Position numbers and translations under genes: made by a program. The notes beneath the pieces are model-generated. The model saw only the letters and a program-made list of their open reading frames with translations. It searched no databases and was not told the origin of the DNA. Below, one piece after another: positions 33,664 to 43,043 of a stretch of 64,000 nucleotides of DNA. Within the stretch, counting starts at the first letter, position 1; the number at the start of each line of letters is the position of its first letter. The DNA lies in contig NZ_CP129104.1 of assembly GCF_030406605.1 (NCBI RefSeq), forward strand, positions 62,001 through 126,000. Direction: 5' to 3'. Source of the stretch: Curtobacterium sp. 458. GTDB lineage: Bacteria; Actinomycetota; Actinomycetes; Actinomycetales; Microbacteriaceae.

Positions 33664-34818
33664 ATGCCGAACATCCGCTCCATGCTCCGCGGAAGCGACC
33701 CCGCGCCCACCGACAACGCGGTGCCCGCGGGCATGCGGATCGCGGCGGCGTTCTCGTGGCGTCTGCTCGTCGTCGGCGCGGCCCTGGCCGTGCTGGTCCT
33801 GCTCGTGATCCTCCTGCAGGACATCATCGTGCCGTTCCTCATCGCGCTGCTGCTGTGCGCCCTGCTCGTGCCGATGTCGTCGTTCCTGCGCCGCCACCGC
33901 TGGCCGAAGTGGGTCGCGATCCTCACCAGCCTGGTGTCGGTCGTCGTGGCGATCGGCGGCCTCGGCCTCATCGTGACGGCGCAGATCCGCTACGACCTGC
34001 CCTCGCTCGAGAAGCGCCTGCACGCGAGCATCTCCTCGCTGCAGTCACTGCTCGCCTCGGAGCCGTTCGGCATCACGGCGACGCAGGTCAACAAGTGGAT
34101 CTCGGACGGCGCGGACTACCTGCAGTCGCACGCATCGTCGATCTTCTCCGGGTTCCTCGCGGCGGGCTCGGGCGCGATCCACGTCTTCGAGGGTCTGTTC
34201 ATCATCGTCTTCACGACCCTGTTCGTGCTCATCGACGGCCCCCGCATCTGGCAGTGGGTCGTCCGCATCTTCCCCCGACGTGCGCGAGCTCGGCTCGACG
34301 TCGCCGGGCACGCCGGTTGGAAGACCCTCACGAGCTTCATCCGCGTGCAGCTCGTCGTCGCGGTCACGGACGCGCTCGGCGTCGTCATCGGCGCGCTCAT
34401 CCTCCAGATCCCGCTGGCGATCCCGATCGGCGTCATCGTGTTCTTCGGCGCGTTCGTCCCCGTGGTCGGAGCGATCGTCGCGGGCATCGTCGCGGTGGTG
34501 ATCGCCCTCGTGTTCAACGGCTGGGTGCCGGCGCTCATCATGCTCGGCATCATCGTCCTCGTGCAGCAGCTCGAGAGCCACGTCCTGCACCCGTTCCTCA
34601 CCGGCAGCGCCGTCAAGGTGCACCCGCTCGGTGTGGTGCTCGGCGTCACCGCGGGCACGACGATCGCCGGTGTCGTCGGGGCGTTCTTCGCGGTACCGTT
34701 CATCGCCACCGTCAACGCGATGGTGAACGCCGCCGCCGCGTGGCGCCCGGAGGACGGTGTGCCGCTCTCCGACATCGAGCGCGAAGAGCGGCACGAGACG
34801 GCTCCGGAAGCGGACTAG
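33664..34818 (+). CDS. AI-2E family transporter/permease
   Basis: 384 residues. Eight or so membrane segments in the AI-2E (UPF0118) pattern: paired helices at about 27-60, a third near 80, a large soluble loop (residues about 100-155), a helix at 160-185 ending in LFVLIDGPRIW, and the C-terminal group with VGALILQIPLAIPIGVIVFF, VGAIVAGIVAVVIALV and HPLGVVLGVTAGTTIAGVVG. Members export diverse small molecules or ions; the substrate is not predictable. TAACCT at 33652-33657 is 6 nt before the ATG at 33664, favouring that leaderless start over the ATG at 33658. Its stop overlaps that of the convergent glyoxalase gene. Confidence 0.9.
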   Translation: MPNIRSMLRGSDPAPTDNAVPAGMRIAAAFSWRLLVVGAALAVLVLLVILLQDIIVPFLIALLLCALLVPMSSFLRRHRWPKWVAILTSLVSVVVAIGGLGLIVTAQIRYDLPSLEKRLHASISSLQSLLASEPFGITATQVNKWISDGADYLQSHASSIFSGFLAAGSGAIHVFEGLFIIVFTTLFVLIDGPRIWQWVVRIFPRRARARLDVAGHAGWKTLTSFIRVQLVVAVTDALGVVIGALILQIPLAIPIGVIVFFGAFVPVVGAIVAGIVAVVIALVFNGWVPALIMLGIIVLVQQLESHVLHPFLTGSAVKVHPLGVVLGVTAGTTIAGVVGAFFAVPFIATVNAMVNAAAAWRPEDGVPLSDIEREERHETAPEAD

Positions 34819-35354
34819 GTCCGGTCCGGGGCCGAGCGCTCCCGGAAGGTCAGACGGTTGCCGAACGGATCCGTGACGAGCATCGTCAGGCCCCAGGCGT
34901 TCCCCTCGATGCCCGGGCGGGAGTTCGGGTGCGCCTGGGCGAGCAGCCCGGAGCGGTAGGCCTGGAGGTCCGGCACGGTGATCATGACCCCGGCACCGGG
35001 GGTCGCGTCGCCGTGGTGCTCGCTGAGGTGCAGCACGCGACCGTCGAGGGAGACCTCGGCGTACACCGGGAGGTCCGGCTCGAAGCGGTGCTCCCACTGC
35101 CACGTGAAGCCGAGGTGGTCGCAGTAGAACGACCGCGCGATGGCGTGGTCGAACACCCGCAGCACCGGGACCACGAGGGGCGCGTCGGGCCCGGCCGCCG
35201 GCGCCGGCACCGCGCCCGGTGCGGCCGCTGCCATCGTGTTCCAGTCACGGAACCCCGACGCGTGCGCCGCTGCCTCCAGGACGCGCGAGTGTCCGACGTC
35301 CGACACGGACGAGAGTTCGCGGGCGAGCCGCTTGGCTTCTTCGATGGTGATCAC
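34815..35354 (-). CDS. Glyoxalase superfamily protein with N-terminal helical extension
   Basis: 179 residues. The first 45 or so (ITIEEAKRLARELSSVSDVG, HASGFRDWNTMAAA) are the short helical domain often fused ahead of bleomycin-resistance-like glyoxalases. The VOC domain follows: PVLRVFDHAIARSFYCDHLGF, EVSLDGRVLHLSEHHGD, and MLVTDPFGNRLTFRE at the end. It may bind or modify a small hydrophobic compound; this is inference. GGAGAGG lies 6 nt before the GTG start. Stop codons of this and the AI-2E gene share two bases (34815-34818). The 237 bp upstream (35355-35591) show no gene. Confidence 0.85.
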   Translation of the reverse strand: MITIEEAKRLARELSSVSDVGHSRVLEAAAHASGFRDWNTMAAAAPGAVPAPAAGPDAPLVVPVLRVFDHAIARSFYCDHLGFTWQWEHRFEPDLPVYAEVSLDGRVLHLSEHHGDATPGAGVMITVPDLQAYRSGLLAQAHPNSRPGIEGNAWGLTMLVTDPFGNRLTFRERSAPDRT

Positions 35355-35591
35355 GACAGACCTCTCCAGCGATCGTCACCGGGTCCTGCGTTGCCGGGCG
35401 TCGCGGACCTGAGGGTGATCAGCAAGGTCGTGACGGTACGTCGCCGGTGTTCACCGTTCGTCGCAGGAGGCAGGCCACCGGAGCCGGGTCCAGTATGCGC
35501 TCCCGGCTGCTCCGCGTCGAGCGAATTCCTGGCGCATGGTCGAGGATTCGCCACGCCTGACTCGTCGACGCGCAGCACGGGCCGTCGGAGT

Positions 35592-36041
35592 TCACCAGGC
35601 GTCGTCGGAGATGATGTTCATGTGTTCGGTCGAGACGGCCGTCAGTTCGAGATCGAGCCCCGCAGCAGCCACCTGTCGCAAGGTCTCCACCGGCACGGTG
35701 AAGGTGTTCTCCCTGTGGTCGGTGATGAGCGACACGGACAGGGTGATCTCGTAGCCCTCGCCTCGCAGACGCGTGAAGCCATCCGCCGCGTTCCGAGGGA
35801 GCAGCCGGAGGATCCACTGCACTCGCCCCCAAGGGTCTTGCCCGTGCTCTGCGCTGATCTCGTCGATGTGGTGGTTGCTGAACAGGTTCCAGATGGAGAC
35901 GTCGAAGACTCGAGGACCCTCACCCTTGACATCGCCGATCTCGTACTGCTCATCGGGAGTGACACCCAGGAGCTGCGTCACGTGCGTCGACGAGCCACGC
36001 TGTCCGTGGATGCTCAACTCCACGCGGATGCTCTTGATCAC
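35592..36041 (-). CDS. DUF4279 domain protein
   Basis: 149 residues, starting MIKSIRVELSIHGQRGSSTH and ending with ELTAVSTEHMNIISDDAW. The middle (YEIGDVKGEGPRVFDVSIWN, and HIDEISAEHGQDPWGRVQWI) fits DUF4279, a small immunity-like family often seen beside toxins or scattered singly. No toxin gene is adjacent. GGGAGGGAAG lies upstream of the GTG at 36041. Composition is slightly less GC-rich than neighbours, so an accessory origin is possible. Confidence 0.7.
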   Translation of the reverse strand: MIKSIRVELSIHGQRGSSTHVTQLLGVTPDEQYEIGDVKGEGPRVFDVSIWNLFSNHHIDEISAEHGQDPWGRVQWILRLLPRNAADGFTRLRGEGYEITLSVSLITDHRENTFTVPVETLRQVAAAGLDLELTAVSTEHMNIISDDAW

Positions 36042-36139
36042 TCCTGCAACTTCCCTCCCGTGCGGTGACGACAGCGTATCCGCGTGCCCCCTGCCGGTCG
36101 CTCGACGCTTCCCTTCCGGACTCGCGGCGCAGAGTTCTC

Positions 36140-36445
36140 CTACGGAAGCGGCTGCCTTCGTGTCCAGACGGCGACCCACACGTGAGCGAGACCACTGCCA
36201 GCAGCGCAGATGAGCGCCCATCCGATGATGCTGCGTCCAGTGGCGATGAAGACGATCCCGAAGGCGGAGATGAGCGCGACCAGGATCGCGCCGAGTACGA
36301 GCGTCACCAGGCTGATCACTGGACTGGCGTTCTGCGTGAGCCGCGTGTCCCGTACCCACGTCGGATCCCGCACACGCCACAGGAGGAGCGCGACGGTCCC
36401 CACGAGGATCACGATGCTCGCCGCAAGGAGGACCGCTTCAGTCAC
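36140..36445 (-). CDS. Small three-helix membrane protein
   Basis: 101 residues with three hydrophobic stretches: AVLLAASIVILVGTVALLLW, SLVTLVLGAILVALISAFGI and GWALICAAGSGLAHVWVAVW. The short basic C-terminus is probably cytoplasmic. No family recognised. I start it at the GTG at 36445 because TACCAT (36452-36457) lies 6 nt upstream, a leaderless layout; the frame stays open to 36529. Confidence 0.65.
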   Translation of the reverse strand: MTEAVLLAASIVILVGTVALLLWRVRDPTWVRDTRLTQNASPVISLVTLVLGAILVALISAFGIVFIATGRSIIGWALICAAGSGLAHVWVAVWTRRQPLP

Positions 36446-36546
36446 GACGAGATGGTAGCTCGCGCTCAGCCGTCGGGCGTCGCACCAAGCTCCGCGTTCG
36501 CAACCCGCCTCCGAGGCGGCAAGGCGCACTGGTCTAGGTTCGGACC

Positions 36547-36792
36547 ATGACGAAGCCAGGCCCGGCAGAGCCGCGGGACGAGCCGAGTCGTTCGGGCGCA
36601 GCGACCATGTTGGTGTTGGGCATCGTCTCGCTCGGTGTCGCTCTGCTGTTCGTGATCACGAACCACCCCTACGCACCCGCCGGGCGAAGTCAGCTTCCAG
36701 GGGTCGTCCTGGCGGCCGTCGCAGCCGTCGCAGGGATCGTCTGCATCGCGCTCGGTATTCGAGGACTCGTCCGTCTCCGGGGCACCCGTTGA
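36547..36792 (+). CDS. Small two-helix membrane protein
   Basis: 81 residues. TAGGTT at 36535-36540 is exactly 6 nt before the ATG, a leaderless start. Hydrophobic segments are ATMLVLGIVSLGVALLFVIT and VVLAAVAAVAGIVCIALGIRG, separated by a short loop (NHPYAPAGRSQLPG). Family unknown. Divergent from the three-helix membrane protein gene. Confidence 0.65.
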   Translation: MTKPGPAEPRDEPSRSGAATMLVLGIVSLGVALLFVITNHPYAPAGRSQLPGVVLAAVAAVAGIVCIALGIRGLVRLRGTR

Positions 36793-36864
36793 GGCGCGAC
36801 GAGCCGGGCGTCCGGTGACCGATCGGCTTCTGCCGCCTTCGGAGCCAGCTGTCGGTCGACCCTC

Positions 36865-37092
36865 CTACCGCTTGCCGGTGTGACGGCCCCGGAGCACGAC
36901 GAAGGTCACGACGATCGCCAGACCAACGGCCAGGATGAGGACGCCGGAGAGGTGGCCCTCGAGTCGTGCCAGGAAGGACCCCGCCGCGAACAGGGCAAGG
37001 CCGAACGCGAACAGGACCCACAGCCAGGCGGGTGTGCGACGGCTCGGGTCCCGATCATCAGGTCGTGAGCACCGCCGGACGGCACCGATCAC
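36865..37092 (-). CDS. Small membrane protein coupled to the mannosyltransferase
   Basis: 75 residues. Two hydrophobic segments (AWLWVLFAFGLALFAAGSFL and GVLILAVGLAIVVTFVVLRG) end in a basic tail (RGRHTGKR). The GTG at 37092 overlaps the mannosyltransferase stop as GTGA, so it is translationally coupled to it and may be an accessory membrane partner. No family recognised. Confidence 0.65.
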   Translation of the reverse strand: MIGAVRRCSRPDDRDPSRRTPAWLWVLFAFGLALFAAGSFLARLEGHLSGVLILAVGLAIVVTFVVLRGRHTGKR

Positions 37093-38345
37093 GGCGGCGT
37101 CCAGTCGTAGCCGTCCACCCACCAGTTCGCGTACAGCCACACCCACTGCAGCACGAGGGCGACGACGACCAGCACCACCCGGTACACCCGGGACCGCGGC
37201 AGCGCCACGACCGCGAGCAGCGGCGCGATCGGCATGAGGATGCGCCAGGTGCTCGACTGCGGGAAGAACACCGCGAGGAGGTAGACGACGTACGCCACGA
37301 CCCACAGGCGTAGCTCGAGCCCCACCCGACGTGCCGCGGGCACCCACACGAGGAACGCGATCGCGGCGAGGCCGAGCGGGATCGCGAGCGCTGCCGGCCA
37401 GCCGCCGGGGTAGCGCAGCCACCACGAGAACCCCTCGACCCAGGGCGAGAACGGCAGGAGTTCCCCCCAGCCGACGTACGATGACCGCCAGGCGAGCTCG
37501 GTGTCGGTGTAGGCCTTCGGCACGCCGGTGACGGCCCAGGCGATCGCCGGCCACGCCAGCCCGACGAGCCCGGACACGACGGCGACCACGAGCGGGGGCA
37601 GACCGGTGCGGAGCGTGGGTCGAGCGCCCTCGCGGACCCAGGCGGGACGGAACCACCACACGGCCAGGAACAGCGCGAGGAAGAACGCGAACGCCAACCC
37701 CGTCGGCCGCGTCATGCCGAGCAGGAGCACCACCGGCAGCATCGTCCACCAGCGACGGTCCACCGCGAGCAGCAGTGCGACGAAGAGGAGGAACAGCCCC
37801 ATCGACTCGGCGTAGGCGACCTGGAACATGACCGAGGTCGGCGCGACGCAGAGCAGCACCGTGGCGAACGTCGCCCGCGGCGCATCGAGGAAGCGTCCGA
37901 CGAGCCGCCGGAAGACCAGCGCGGCGCCGAGGCCCGCTACGAGGGACACCGAGACCGCCACGGCCTCGAACGACGCCCCCGTGAGCAGCATGAGACCGCG
38001 CACGAGGAACGGGTAGGCGGGCATGAACGCCCACGCGTTCTCGGTGACGTGTCCGGCGGCGTCCACCGGCAGCGCCGACGGGTACCCGCCGGTGGCGATG
38101 ACGCGGTACCAGGCACCGTCCCAGATCGCGGCGAACGACAGGTACGACGGGTGGTCCGACGTGAAGGAGTTCGCCGACTGCACGGCCGCGAAGCCCTGCA
38201 TCATCGCGCCGGTCACGATCCGCGCGAGGACGTAGACGACGGTGATCCGGGCCCACCACGGCACCGCTCGGTAGCGGGCTCGCCACCGGACGGCTGCGTC
38301 GGACCGGGAGCGGAGGGTCCCGCCGGTGGTCAGGCGGTCAGCCAC
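37089..38345 (-). CDS. PIG-V-like membrane mannosyltransferase
   Basis: 418 residues with about nine to ten membrane helices. AIWDGAWYRVIATGGYPS near residue 60 is the Asp-containing first loop motif of GT-C mannosyltransferases of the GPI-mannosyltransferase (PIG-V) type; PAYPFLVRGLMLLTG and MTRPTGLAFAFFL follow. It would transfer mannose from a polyprenyl carrier on the outer face of the membrane to glycolipid or glycoprotein (family knowledge). GTG at 38345 overlaps the dapE 3' end by 16 nt; no other in-frame start is near, so translation depends on dapE. Confidence 0.82.
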   Translation of the reverse strand: MADRLTTGGTLRSRSDAAVRWRARYRAVPWWARITVVYVLARIVTGAMMQGFAAVQSANSFTSDHPSYLSFAAIWDGAWYRVIATGGYPSALPVDAAGHVTENAWAFMPAYPFLVRGLMLLTGASFEAVAVSVSLVAGLGAALVFRRLVGRFLDAPRATFATVLLCVAPTSVMFQVAYAESMGLFLLFVALLLAVDRRWWTMLPVVLLLGMTRPTGLAFAFFLALFLAVWWFRPAWVREGARPTLRTGLPPLVVAVVSGLVGLAWPAIAWAVTGVPKAYTDTELAWRSSYVGWGELLPFSPWVEGFSWWLRYPGGWPAALAIPLGLAAIAFLVWVPAARRVGLELRLWVVAYVVYLLAVFFPQSSTWRILMPIAPLLAVVALPRSRVYRVVLVVVALVLQWVWLYANWWVDGYDWTPP

Positions 38346-39412
38346 CGACGGAGGCCGTCCTCGACCGAGATGATCTGCGCGAGCGGCACCTGCTCGTCGT
38401 CGTGGTGCGCGAAGACGGGCTCGCCCGGGCCGTAGTTGACCGCGGGCACGCCGAGCGCCGAGAAGCGCGCGACGTCGGTCCAGCCGTACTTCGGCCGGGG
38501 CGCCGGACCGCCGACCGCGGCGACGAACTCCTGCGCGAGCGGCGCGTCGAGGCCAGGGCGAGCTCCGGCGGCGAGGTCGACGATCTGCACGTCGTACCCG
38601 TCGAAGAGTTCGCGGATGTGCGCGACGGCCTCGTCCGCACTGCGGGAGGGCGCGAACCGGTAGTTCACGTGGACCATGGCTTCGTCCGGGATGACGTTGC
38701 CCGCGATCCCGCCGGAGATGCCCACAGCGTTCAGCCCCTCGCGGTAGTCGAGTCCGTCGACCGTCACCGTACGCGGCTCGTACGCGGCGAGTGTCGCGAG
38801 GATCGGCGCTGTCTTGTGGATCGCGTTGTCGCCGATCCAGCTCCGGGCGCTGTGCGACCGCTTGCCGAACGTACGGATCTCCGCACGGAGGTTGCCGTTG
38901 CACCCGCCCTCGATCTGCGCACCGGACGGTTCGCCGAGGATCGCGAAGTCACCGGCCAGGAGCTCCGGTCGGGTCCGCGCGAGTCGGCCGAGACCGTTCA
39001 GCGAGTCGCTGACCTCTTCGTGGTCGTAGAAGACCCAGGTCACGTCGTTGGTCGGCTCGGCGAGGTCGTACGCGAGCTTGAGCTGCACGGCGACGCCGGC
39101 CTTCATGTCCACCGTGCCGCGGCCCCAGAGGATCTCGGTGCCGTCCTCCGTCGTGCGGAACTCGGTGGGCAGGTTGTCGTTCAGCGGCACGGTGTCGATG
39201 TGCCCGGCGATGACGACGCGGCGGTCACGGCCGAGGTTCGTCCGCGCCACGATCGCGTCGCCGTCCCGGACGACCTCGAGGTGCGGCAGCGGCGTGAGCG
39301 CCGCCTCGACGGCGTCGGCGAGCGCGCCCTCGTTGCCCGACACCGACTCGATGTCGCAGATGGCGCGCGTGATGTCGATGGACGAGGCGGTGAGGTCGAG
39401 CTGCTCCGGCAT
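38330..39412 (-). CDS. dapE: Succinyl-diaminopimelate desuccinylase
   Basis: 360 residues, M20 fold. Metal ligands and catalytic residues are in order: [10 protein letters not shown] (His, Asp), [15 protein letters not shown] (Asp), [12 protein letters not shown] (catalytic Glu-Glu), [15 protein letters not shown] and, at the end, FAHHDDEQV (His). It removes succinate from N-succinyl-LL-2,6-diaminopimelate for lysine and cell wall. TAGGCT (39419-39424) lies 6 nt before the ATG (leaderless). Divergent from dapD; the mannosyltransferase and a small membrane protein follow in the same operon. Confidence 0.95.
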   Translation of the reverse strand: MPEQLDLTASSIDITRAICDIESVSGNEGALADAVEAALTPLPHLEVVRDGDAIVARTNLGRDRRVVIAGHIDTVPLNDNLPTEFRTTEDGTEILWGRGTVDMKAGVAVQLKLAYDLAEPTNDVTWVFYDHEEVSDSLNGLGRLARTRPELLAGDFAILGEPSGAQIEGGCNGNLRAEIRTFGKRSHSARSWIGDNAIHKTAPILATLAAYEPRTVTVDGLDYREGLNAVGISGGIAGNVIPDEAMVHVNYRFAPSRSADEAVAHIRELFDGYDVQIVDLAAGARPGLDAPLAQEFVAAVGGPAPRPKYGWTDVARFSALGVPAVNYGPGEPVFAHHDDEQVPLAQIISVEDGLRRWLTA

Positions 39413-39483
39413 GCGGGCAGCCTACCGGCCGACCCTTGCCGGTCGCCGCCGAGCCGGCCGCCCCGTGGACGGCGAGGGATCCG

Positions 39484-39556
39484 TTCACAGGGGCGTGCCT
39501 CCAGGCCGGTGCGGAGGCGCGGATCCCGTTCCGCGCGTGCCGGACGGGAGGCCCGT
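39484..39556. repeat. Degenerate GGAGGC-family element upstream of dapD
   Basis: GTGCCTCCAGGCCGG, then GCGGAGGCGCGG, then CGGACGGGAGGCCCG occur within about 70 bp. The half-sites match those in the perfect hairpins at 11795 and 31261 but here they are shuffled rather than one clean stem. Confidence 0.5.
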
Positions 39557-39573
39557 GGCGCGTTCTCCACAGG

Positions 39574-39589
39574 CCGTCCGGCCGGACGG
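39574..39589. promoter_or_regulatory. 16-bp perfect palindrome in the dapE-dapD control region
   Basis: CCGTCCGGCCGGACGG is a perfect dyad centred 30 bp before the dapD -10 (TACCCT, 39611-39616), that is, over the expected -35 zone. It contains GTCCGG..CCGGAC, resembling the GTCCGGAC boxes upstream of the dpp-like operon. The same 211-bp region carries a GGAGGC-type element (about 39484-39556). It is a candidate repressor site. Confidence 0.5.
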
Positions 39590-39623
39590 TGGTCGCCGCT
39601 CGCACCTCGCTACCCTTGTCCAC

Positions 39624-40589
39624 GTGACCGACACGACCGCCTCCGCCCGCCCGACCACCGCCTGGGGCCACGGCCTCGCGACGATCGCCGCCGACGGCAC
39701 GACGCTCGACACCTGGTACCCGCAGACGCACCTCGGCGCGCGGCCGTCCGACGCCGCCTTCCCCGAGGAACTGCTGGCACACGTCGGCGACGACCCGCGT
39801 CGCGCCGTCCGGATCGAGGCGGTCACCACCGAGGTCACGATCGACGCGGCCCCGACGAGCACCCCGGACGCCTACCTCCGGCTGCACCTGCTCAGTCACC
39901 TGCACGTCCGCCCGAACGAGGTCAACCTCGACGGTGTCTTCGCGCACCTGCCGATCGTCGCGTGGACGAACGCCGGCCCCGTCTCCCCAACCGACCTCAC
40001 GCGCCTGCGTCCGTCCCTCCAGCGTGCGGGCATCGCGGTGCACGCGATCGACAAGTTCCCGCGCCTGGTCGACTACGTCGTGCCCGACCGTGTGCGCATC
40101 GGCGACGCGAACCGGGTCCGTCTCGGCGCGCACCTCGCCCCCGGCACCACGGTCATGCACGAGGGCTTCGTGAACTTCAACGCCGGCACCCTCGGCGACG
40201 CGATGATCGAGGGGCGCGTGTCCCAGGGCGTCGTCGTCGGCGACGGCACGGACATCGGTGGCGGAGCCTCCATCATGGGCACGCTCTCCGGCGGCGGGAC
40301 GCACCGGGTGTCGCTCGGCGCACGGGCGCTCCTCGGCGCCAACGCGGGTCTCGGGATCTCCCTCGGCGACGACTCCGTGGTCGAGGCCGGCCTCTACGTG
40401 ACCGCAGGCACCAAGGTCGTCCTCGTCGGTGCCGCCCCGAACCCGGACGGCACCCCGAAGACCGTCAAGGCCGCGGAGCTCTCGGGCACCCCGAACGTGC
40501 TGTTCCGCCGCAACTCGGTCACCGGTGCGGTCGAGGCCCTCCAGCGGCAGGGCCAGGGCATCCAGCTGAACACCGCCCTGCACGCCTAG
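39624..40589 (+). CDS. dapD: Tetrahydrodipicolinate N-succinyltransferase
   Basis: 321 residues, the length of actinobacterial DapD. The N-terminal domain ([20 protein letters not shown]) is followed by left-handed beta-helix hexapeptide repeats ([54 protein letters not shown]) and a C-terminal cap ([16 protein letters not shown]). It transfers succinyl from succinyl-CoA to tetrahydrodipicolinate in the lysine/DAP pathway. TACCCT stands 7 nt before the GTG (leaderless). A hydrolase gene begins 3 nt after its stop. Confidence 0.95.
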   Translation: MTDTTASARPTTAWGHGLATIAADGTTLDTWYPQTHLGARPSDAAFPEELLAHVGDDPRRAVRIEAVTTEVTIDAAPTSTPDAYLRLHLLSHLHVRPNEVNLDGVFAHLPIVAWTNAGPVSPTDLTRLRPSLQRAGIAVHAIDKFPRLVDYVVPDRVRIGDANRVRLGAHLAPGTTVMHEGFVNFNAGTLGDAMIEGRVSQGVVVGDGTDIGGGASIMGTLSGGGTHRVSLGARALLGANAGLGISLGDDSVVEAGLYVTAGTKVVLVGAAPNPDGTPKTVKAAELSGTPNVLFRRNSVTGAVEALQRQGQGIQLNTALHA

Positions 40590-40592
40590 CCG

Positions 40593-41393
40593 ATGCCCGT
40601 GGGGGCGACGATCGAGGGCCCACACGGTCCGGTCCCGGTCCGGCGCCACGGGTCGGGATCTGCGGTCACCCTCGTGTGGCTGCACGGCGGCGGGTTCTTC
40701 CGCGGCGACCTCGACCTCCCCGAGTCACACGCGGTGGCGACGACCCTGGCGGACCGCGGGATCGACGCGGTCACGGTCGACTACCGTCTCGCACCGTTGC
40801 CCGGCCTGCCGTTCGTCGGGCGCCGTGGGCCCCGCGGCCGGCAGCGTCACCCGGTCGCCGCTGACGACGTCCGCGCCGTGCTGACGGCCTTCCGAACCCT
40901 GGACGAACGACCGCTGCTCCTCGGCGGAGCGAGCGCCGGAGCGTGCCTCGCCGCGGCCGTCACCCGGACGCTGCCTGCGGAGTCCCGACCCGACGGCCTG
41001 TTCCTGGCCTACGGCTTCTTCCACGCAGTGACCCCGCGCGACCCCGCCGTCACCCGCTCCGTCCGCGGCCATCGTCGCGTGACCCACCACCCCGCGCTGC
41101 TCGACCGGGCGAACCGCAACTTCGTGGGGCGCGGGGCCCCGACGGAGACCGCGTTCCCCGGAGGGCAGGACCTGACGGGGTTCCCGCCCGTCCTGATGGT
41201 GGACGCCGAACACGACTCAATGCGTCCGTCCGGGGATCGGTTCGTGACGGAACTGCGGACCGCCGGTGTCGACGTCGAACGACACGTGCTGTCGGGTGCC
41301 CGGCACGCATTCCTCAACCGTCCGGGCACGCCGGACTCGGACACCGCCCTCGACCTCGTGACCGCCTGGGCGCTGACGCAGCCCACCCGCTAG
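40593..41393 (+). CDS. Alpha/beta hydrolase, HSL-type esterase
   Basis: 266 residues. VTLVWLHGGGFFRGD carries the oxyanion HGGG; LLLGGASAGACLAAA the nucleophile Ser (GxSxG); VLMVDAEHDSMRPSG the acid Asp; GARHAFLNR the His. This is a complete hormone-sensitive-lipase-family triad. The order of spacing is normal. Natural ester unknown. The ATG lies 3 nt after the dapD stop with no Shine-Dalgarno, so it is coupled to dapD. A region at residues 73-90 (VGRRGPRGRQRHPV) is unusually basic. Confidence 0.88.
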   Translation: MPVGATIEGPHGPVPVRRHGSGSAVTLVWLHGGGFFRGDLDLPESHAVATTLADRGIDAVTVDYRLAPLPGLPFVGRRGPRGRQRHPVAADDVRAVLTAFRTLDERPLLLGGASAGACLAAAVTRTLPAESRPDGLFLAYGFFHAVTPRDPAVTRSVRGHRRVTHHPALLDRANRNFVGRGAPTETAFPGGQDLTGFPPVLMVDAEHDSMRPSGDRFVTELRTAGVDVERHVLSGARHAFLNRPGTPDSDTALDLVTAWALTQPTR

Positions 41394-41460
41394 CCGCGGG
41401 TCACGGCGCCTCGCGTCCGGCGTGTCCGCCGCGTCCGAGCCGCCGGCCTGCTTGTGGAGT

Positions 41461-41523
41461 CGAACCAGAAAAGCGACATCGAACCGACTCGCGTTGCCGG
41501 TTCGATGTCGCTTTCGCGGTTCG
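41461..41523. terminator. Long bidirectional terminator between the hydrolase gene and gltA
   Basis: AAAGCGACATCGAACC (41470-41485) pairs perfectly with GGTTCGATGTCGCTTT (41499-41514); CGAACC (41461-41466) and GGTTCG (41518-41523) extend it past a 3-nt internal loop. The A/T-containing flanks make it the only terminator here resembling the classic intrinsic type on both strands. Confidence 0.88.
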
Positions 41524-41546
41524 AAGACGACGAGATGCCCCGCGGC

Positions 41547-42905
41547 TCAGCGCGCCGGCAGGTCCCGCTCGGGGTACCCCACGTACAGCTGCTGCGGGCG
41601 CCCGATCTTGTTCAGCGGGTCGTTGTTGAGCTCCCGCCACTGGGCGATCCAGCCCGGAAGCCGCCCGATCGCGAACAGGACGGTGAACATCCGCGGCGGG
41701 AAACCCATCGCCTTGTAGATGATGCCCGTGTAGAAGTCGACGTTCGGGTAGAGCTTGCGGCTGACGAAGTACTCGTCCTCGAGTGCGATGCCCTCGAGCT
41801 CCATCGCGATGTCGAGTAGATCGTCCTGCACGCCGAGCGCCTCGAGCACCTCGTGCGCGGACTCCTTCACGAGCTTGGCACGCGGGTCGTAGTTCTTGTA
41901 GACGCGGTGCCCGAAGCCCATGAGCTTCACCCCGCGCTCCTTGTTCTTCACCCGCTCGACGAAGCGCGACACCGGCTCGCCGGAGTCCTTGATCTGCTGG
42001 AGCATCTCGAGCACGGCCTCGTTCGCTCCGCCGTGCAGCGGACCGTAGAGCGCGTTGATGCCCGCGGAGATCGACGCGAACATGTTCGCCTTCGTGGAGC
42101 CGACGAGCCGCACGGTCGCGGTCGAGGCGTTCTGCTCGTGGTCCTCGTGCAGGATGAGCAGCCGCTCGAGCGCCTTGGAGAGCACCGGGTTCGGCTCGTA
42201 CGTCTCGGCCATGGTGCCGAAGTTCAGCCGGAGGAAGTTGTCGACGAACGACAGCGAGTTGTCCGGGTACAGGAACGCCTGCCCGATCGACTTCTTGTGC
42301 GCGTACGCGGCGATCACCGGGAGCTTCGCGAGCAGCCGCACGGTCTGCAGCTCGACCTTCTCCGGATCGTCGACGCTCATGTCGTCCTCGTAGTAGGTCG
42401 ACAGGGCGCTGACGGCGCTCGACAGGACCGACATCGGGTGCGCCGAGTGCGGGAGGGCGTCGAACAGACGACGGAGGTCCTCGTGCAGCAGCGTGTGGCG
42501 GCGGATGCGGGCGTCGAAGGACTCGAGCTCGGCGGCTGTCGGCAGCTCGCCGTAGATGAGGAGCCAGGCGACCTCGAGGAAGGTGCAGTTCGACGCGACC
42601 TGGTCGATCGGGTAGCCGCGGTAGCGCAGGATCCCCTGGTCGCCGTCGATGTACGTGATCGCGCTCTTCGTCGAGCCGGTGTTCACGAAGCCGTAGTCGA
42701 GGGTGTTCATCCCCGTCTGCTTCTTGAAGGTCGAGATGTCCACGGTGGACGCGCCGTCGACGCTCGGCAGGATCGGAAACTCCGCCGAGCCGCCCGGGAA
42801 CGTCAGCGTCGCGGTCTCGGTCTGCTGTTCCGCAGCCGGGCTCACGGGGACGGGCGTGGTGGGCGGTGTGGCCGTCTTCTGAGCGTCGTTGGCAGTGTCA
42901 GTCAC
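41547..42905 (-). CDS. gltA: Citrate synthase
   Basis: 452 residues. The N-terminus is a Thr/Pro-rich leader of about 30 residues. The catalytic residues are visible: SAHPMSVLSSAV, PLHGGANEAVLEM (His), GFGHRVYKNYDPRAKLV (His, Arg) and NVDFYTGIIYKAMGFPPRMF (Asp). It condenses oxaloacetate and acetyl-CoA in the TCA cycle. TAGGCT (42912-42917) is 6 nt before the GTG start (leaderless). Single gene, convergent with the hydrolase gene across a strong terminator; the 138-bp gap to dapC shows nothing else clear. Confidence 0.96.
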   Translation of the reverse strand: MTDTANDAQKTATPPTTPVPVSPAAEQQTETATLTFPGGSAEFPILPSVDGASTVDISTFKKQTGMNTLDYGFVNTGSTKSAITYIDGDQGILRYRGYPIDQVASNCTFLEVAWLLIYGELPTAAELESFDARIRRHTLLHEDLRRLFDALPHSAHPMSVLSSAVSALSTYYEDDMSVDDPEKVELQTVRLLAKLPVIAAYAHKKSIGQAFLYPDNSLSFVDNFLRLNFGTMAETYEPNPVLSKALERLLILHEDHEQNASTATVRLVGSTKANMFASISAGINALYGPLHGGANEAVLEMLQQIKDSGEPVSRFVERVKNKERGVKLMGFGHRVYKNYDPRAKLVKESAHEVLEALGVQDDLLDIAMELEGIALEDEYFVSRKLYPNVDFYTGIIYKAMGFPPRMFTVLFAIGRLPGWIAQWRELNNDPLNKIGRPQQLYVGYPERDLPAR

Positions 42906-43043
42906 GGTGACAGCCTAATCGCGCCCACTGTCGGTCGTGCACACCCAGGTGCTCCGGGATTGGTGGGAACCACGGATTGCGCTGGTAGCGCACTGCGTGG
43001 TGGCGACTGCCGGGAGGCACGACACCCGCCCGACGGGCACCGT

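Noticed and set aside
35351..35578. 75-codon minus-strand frame between the glyoxalase and DUF4279 genes
   Set aside because: No Shine-Dalgarno or -10 signal, no recognisable composition, and it overlaps the glyoxalase ribosome site.
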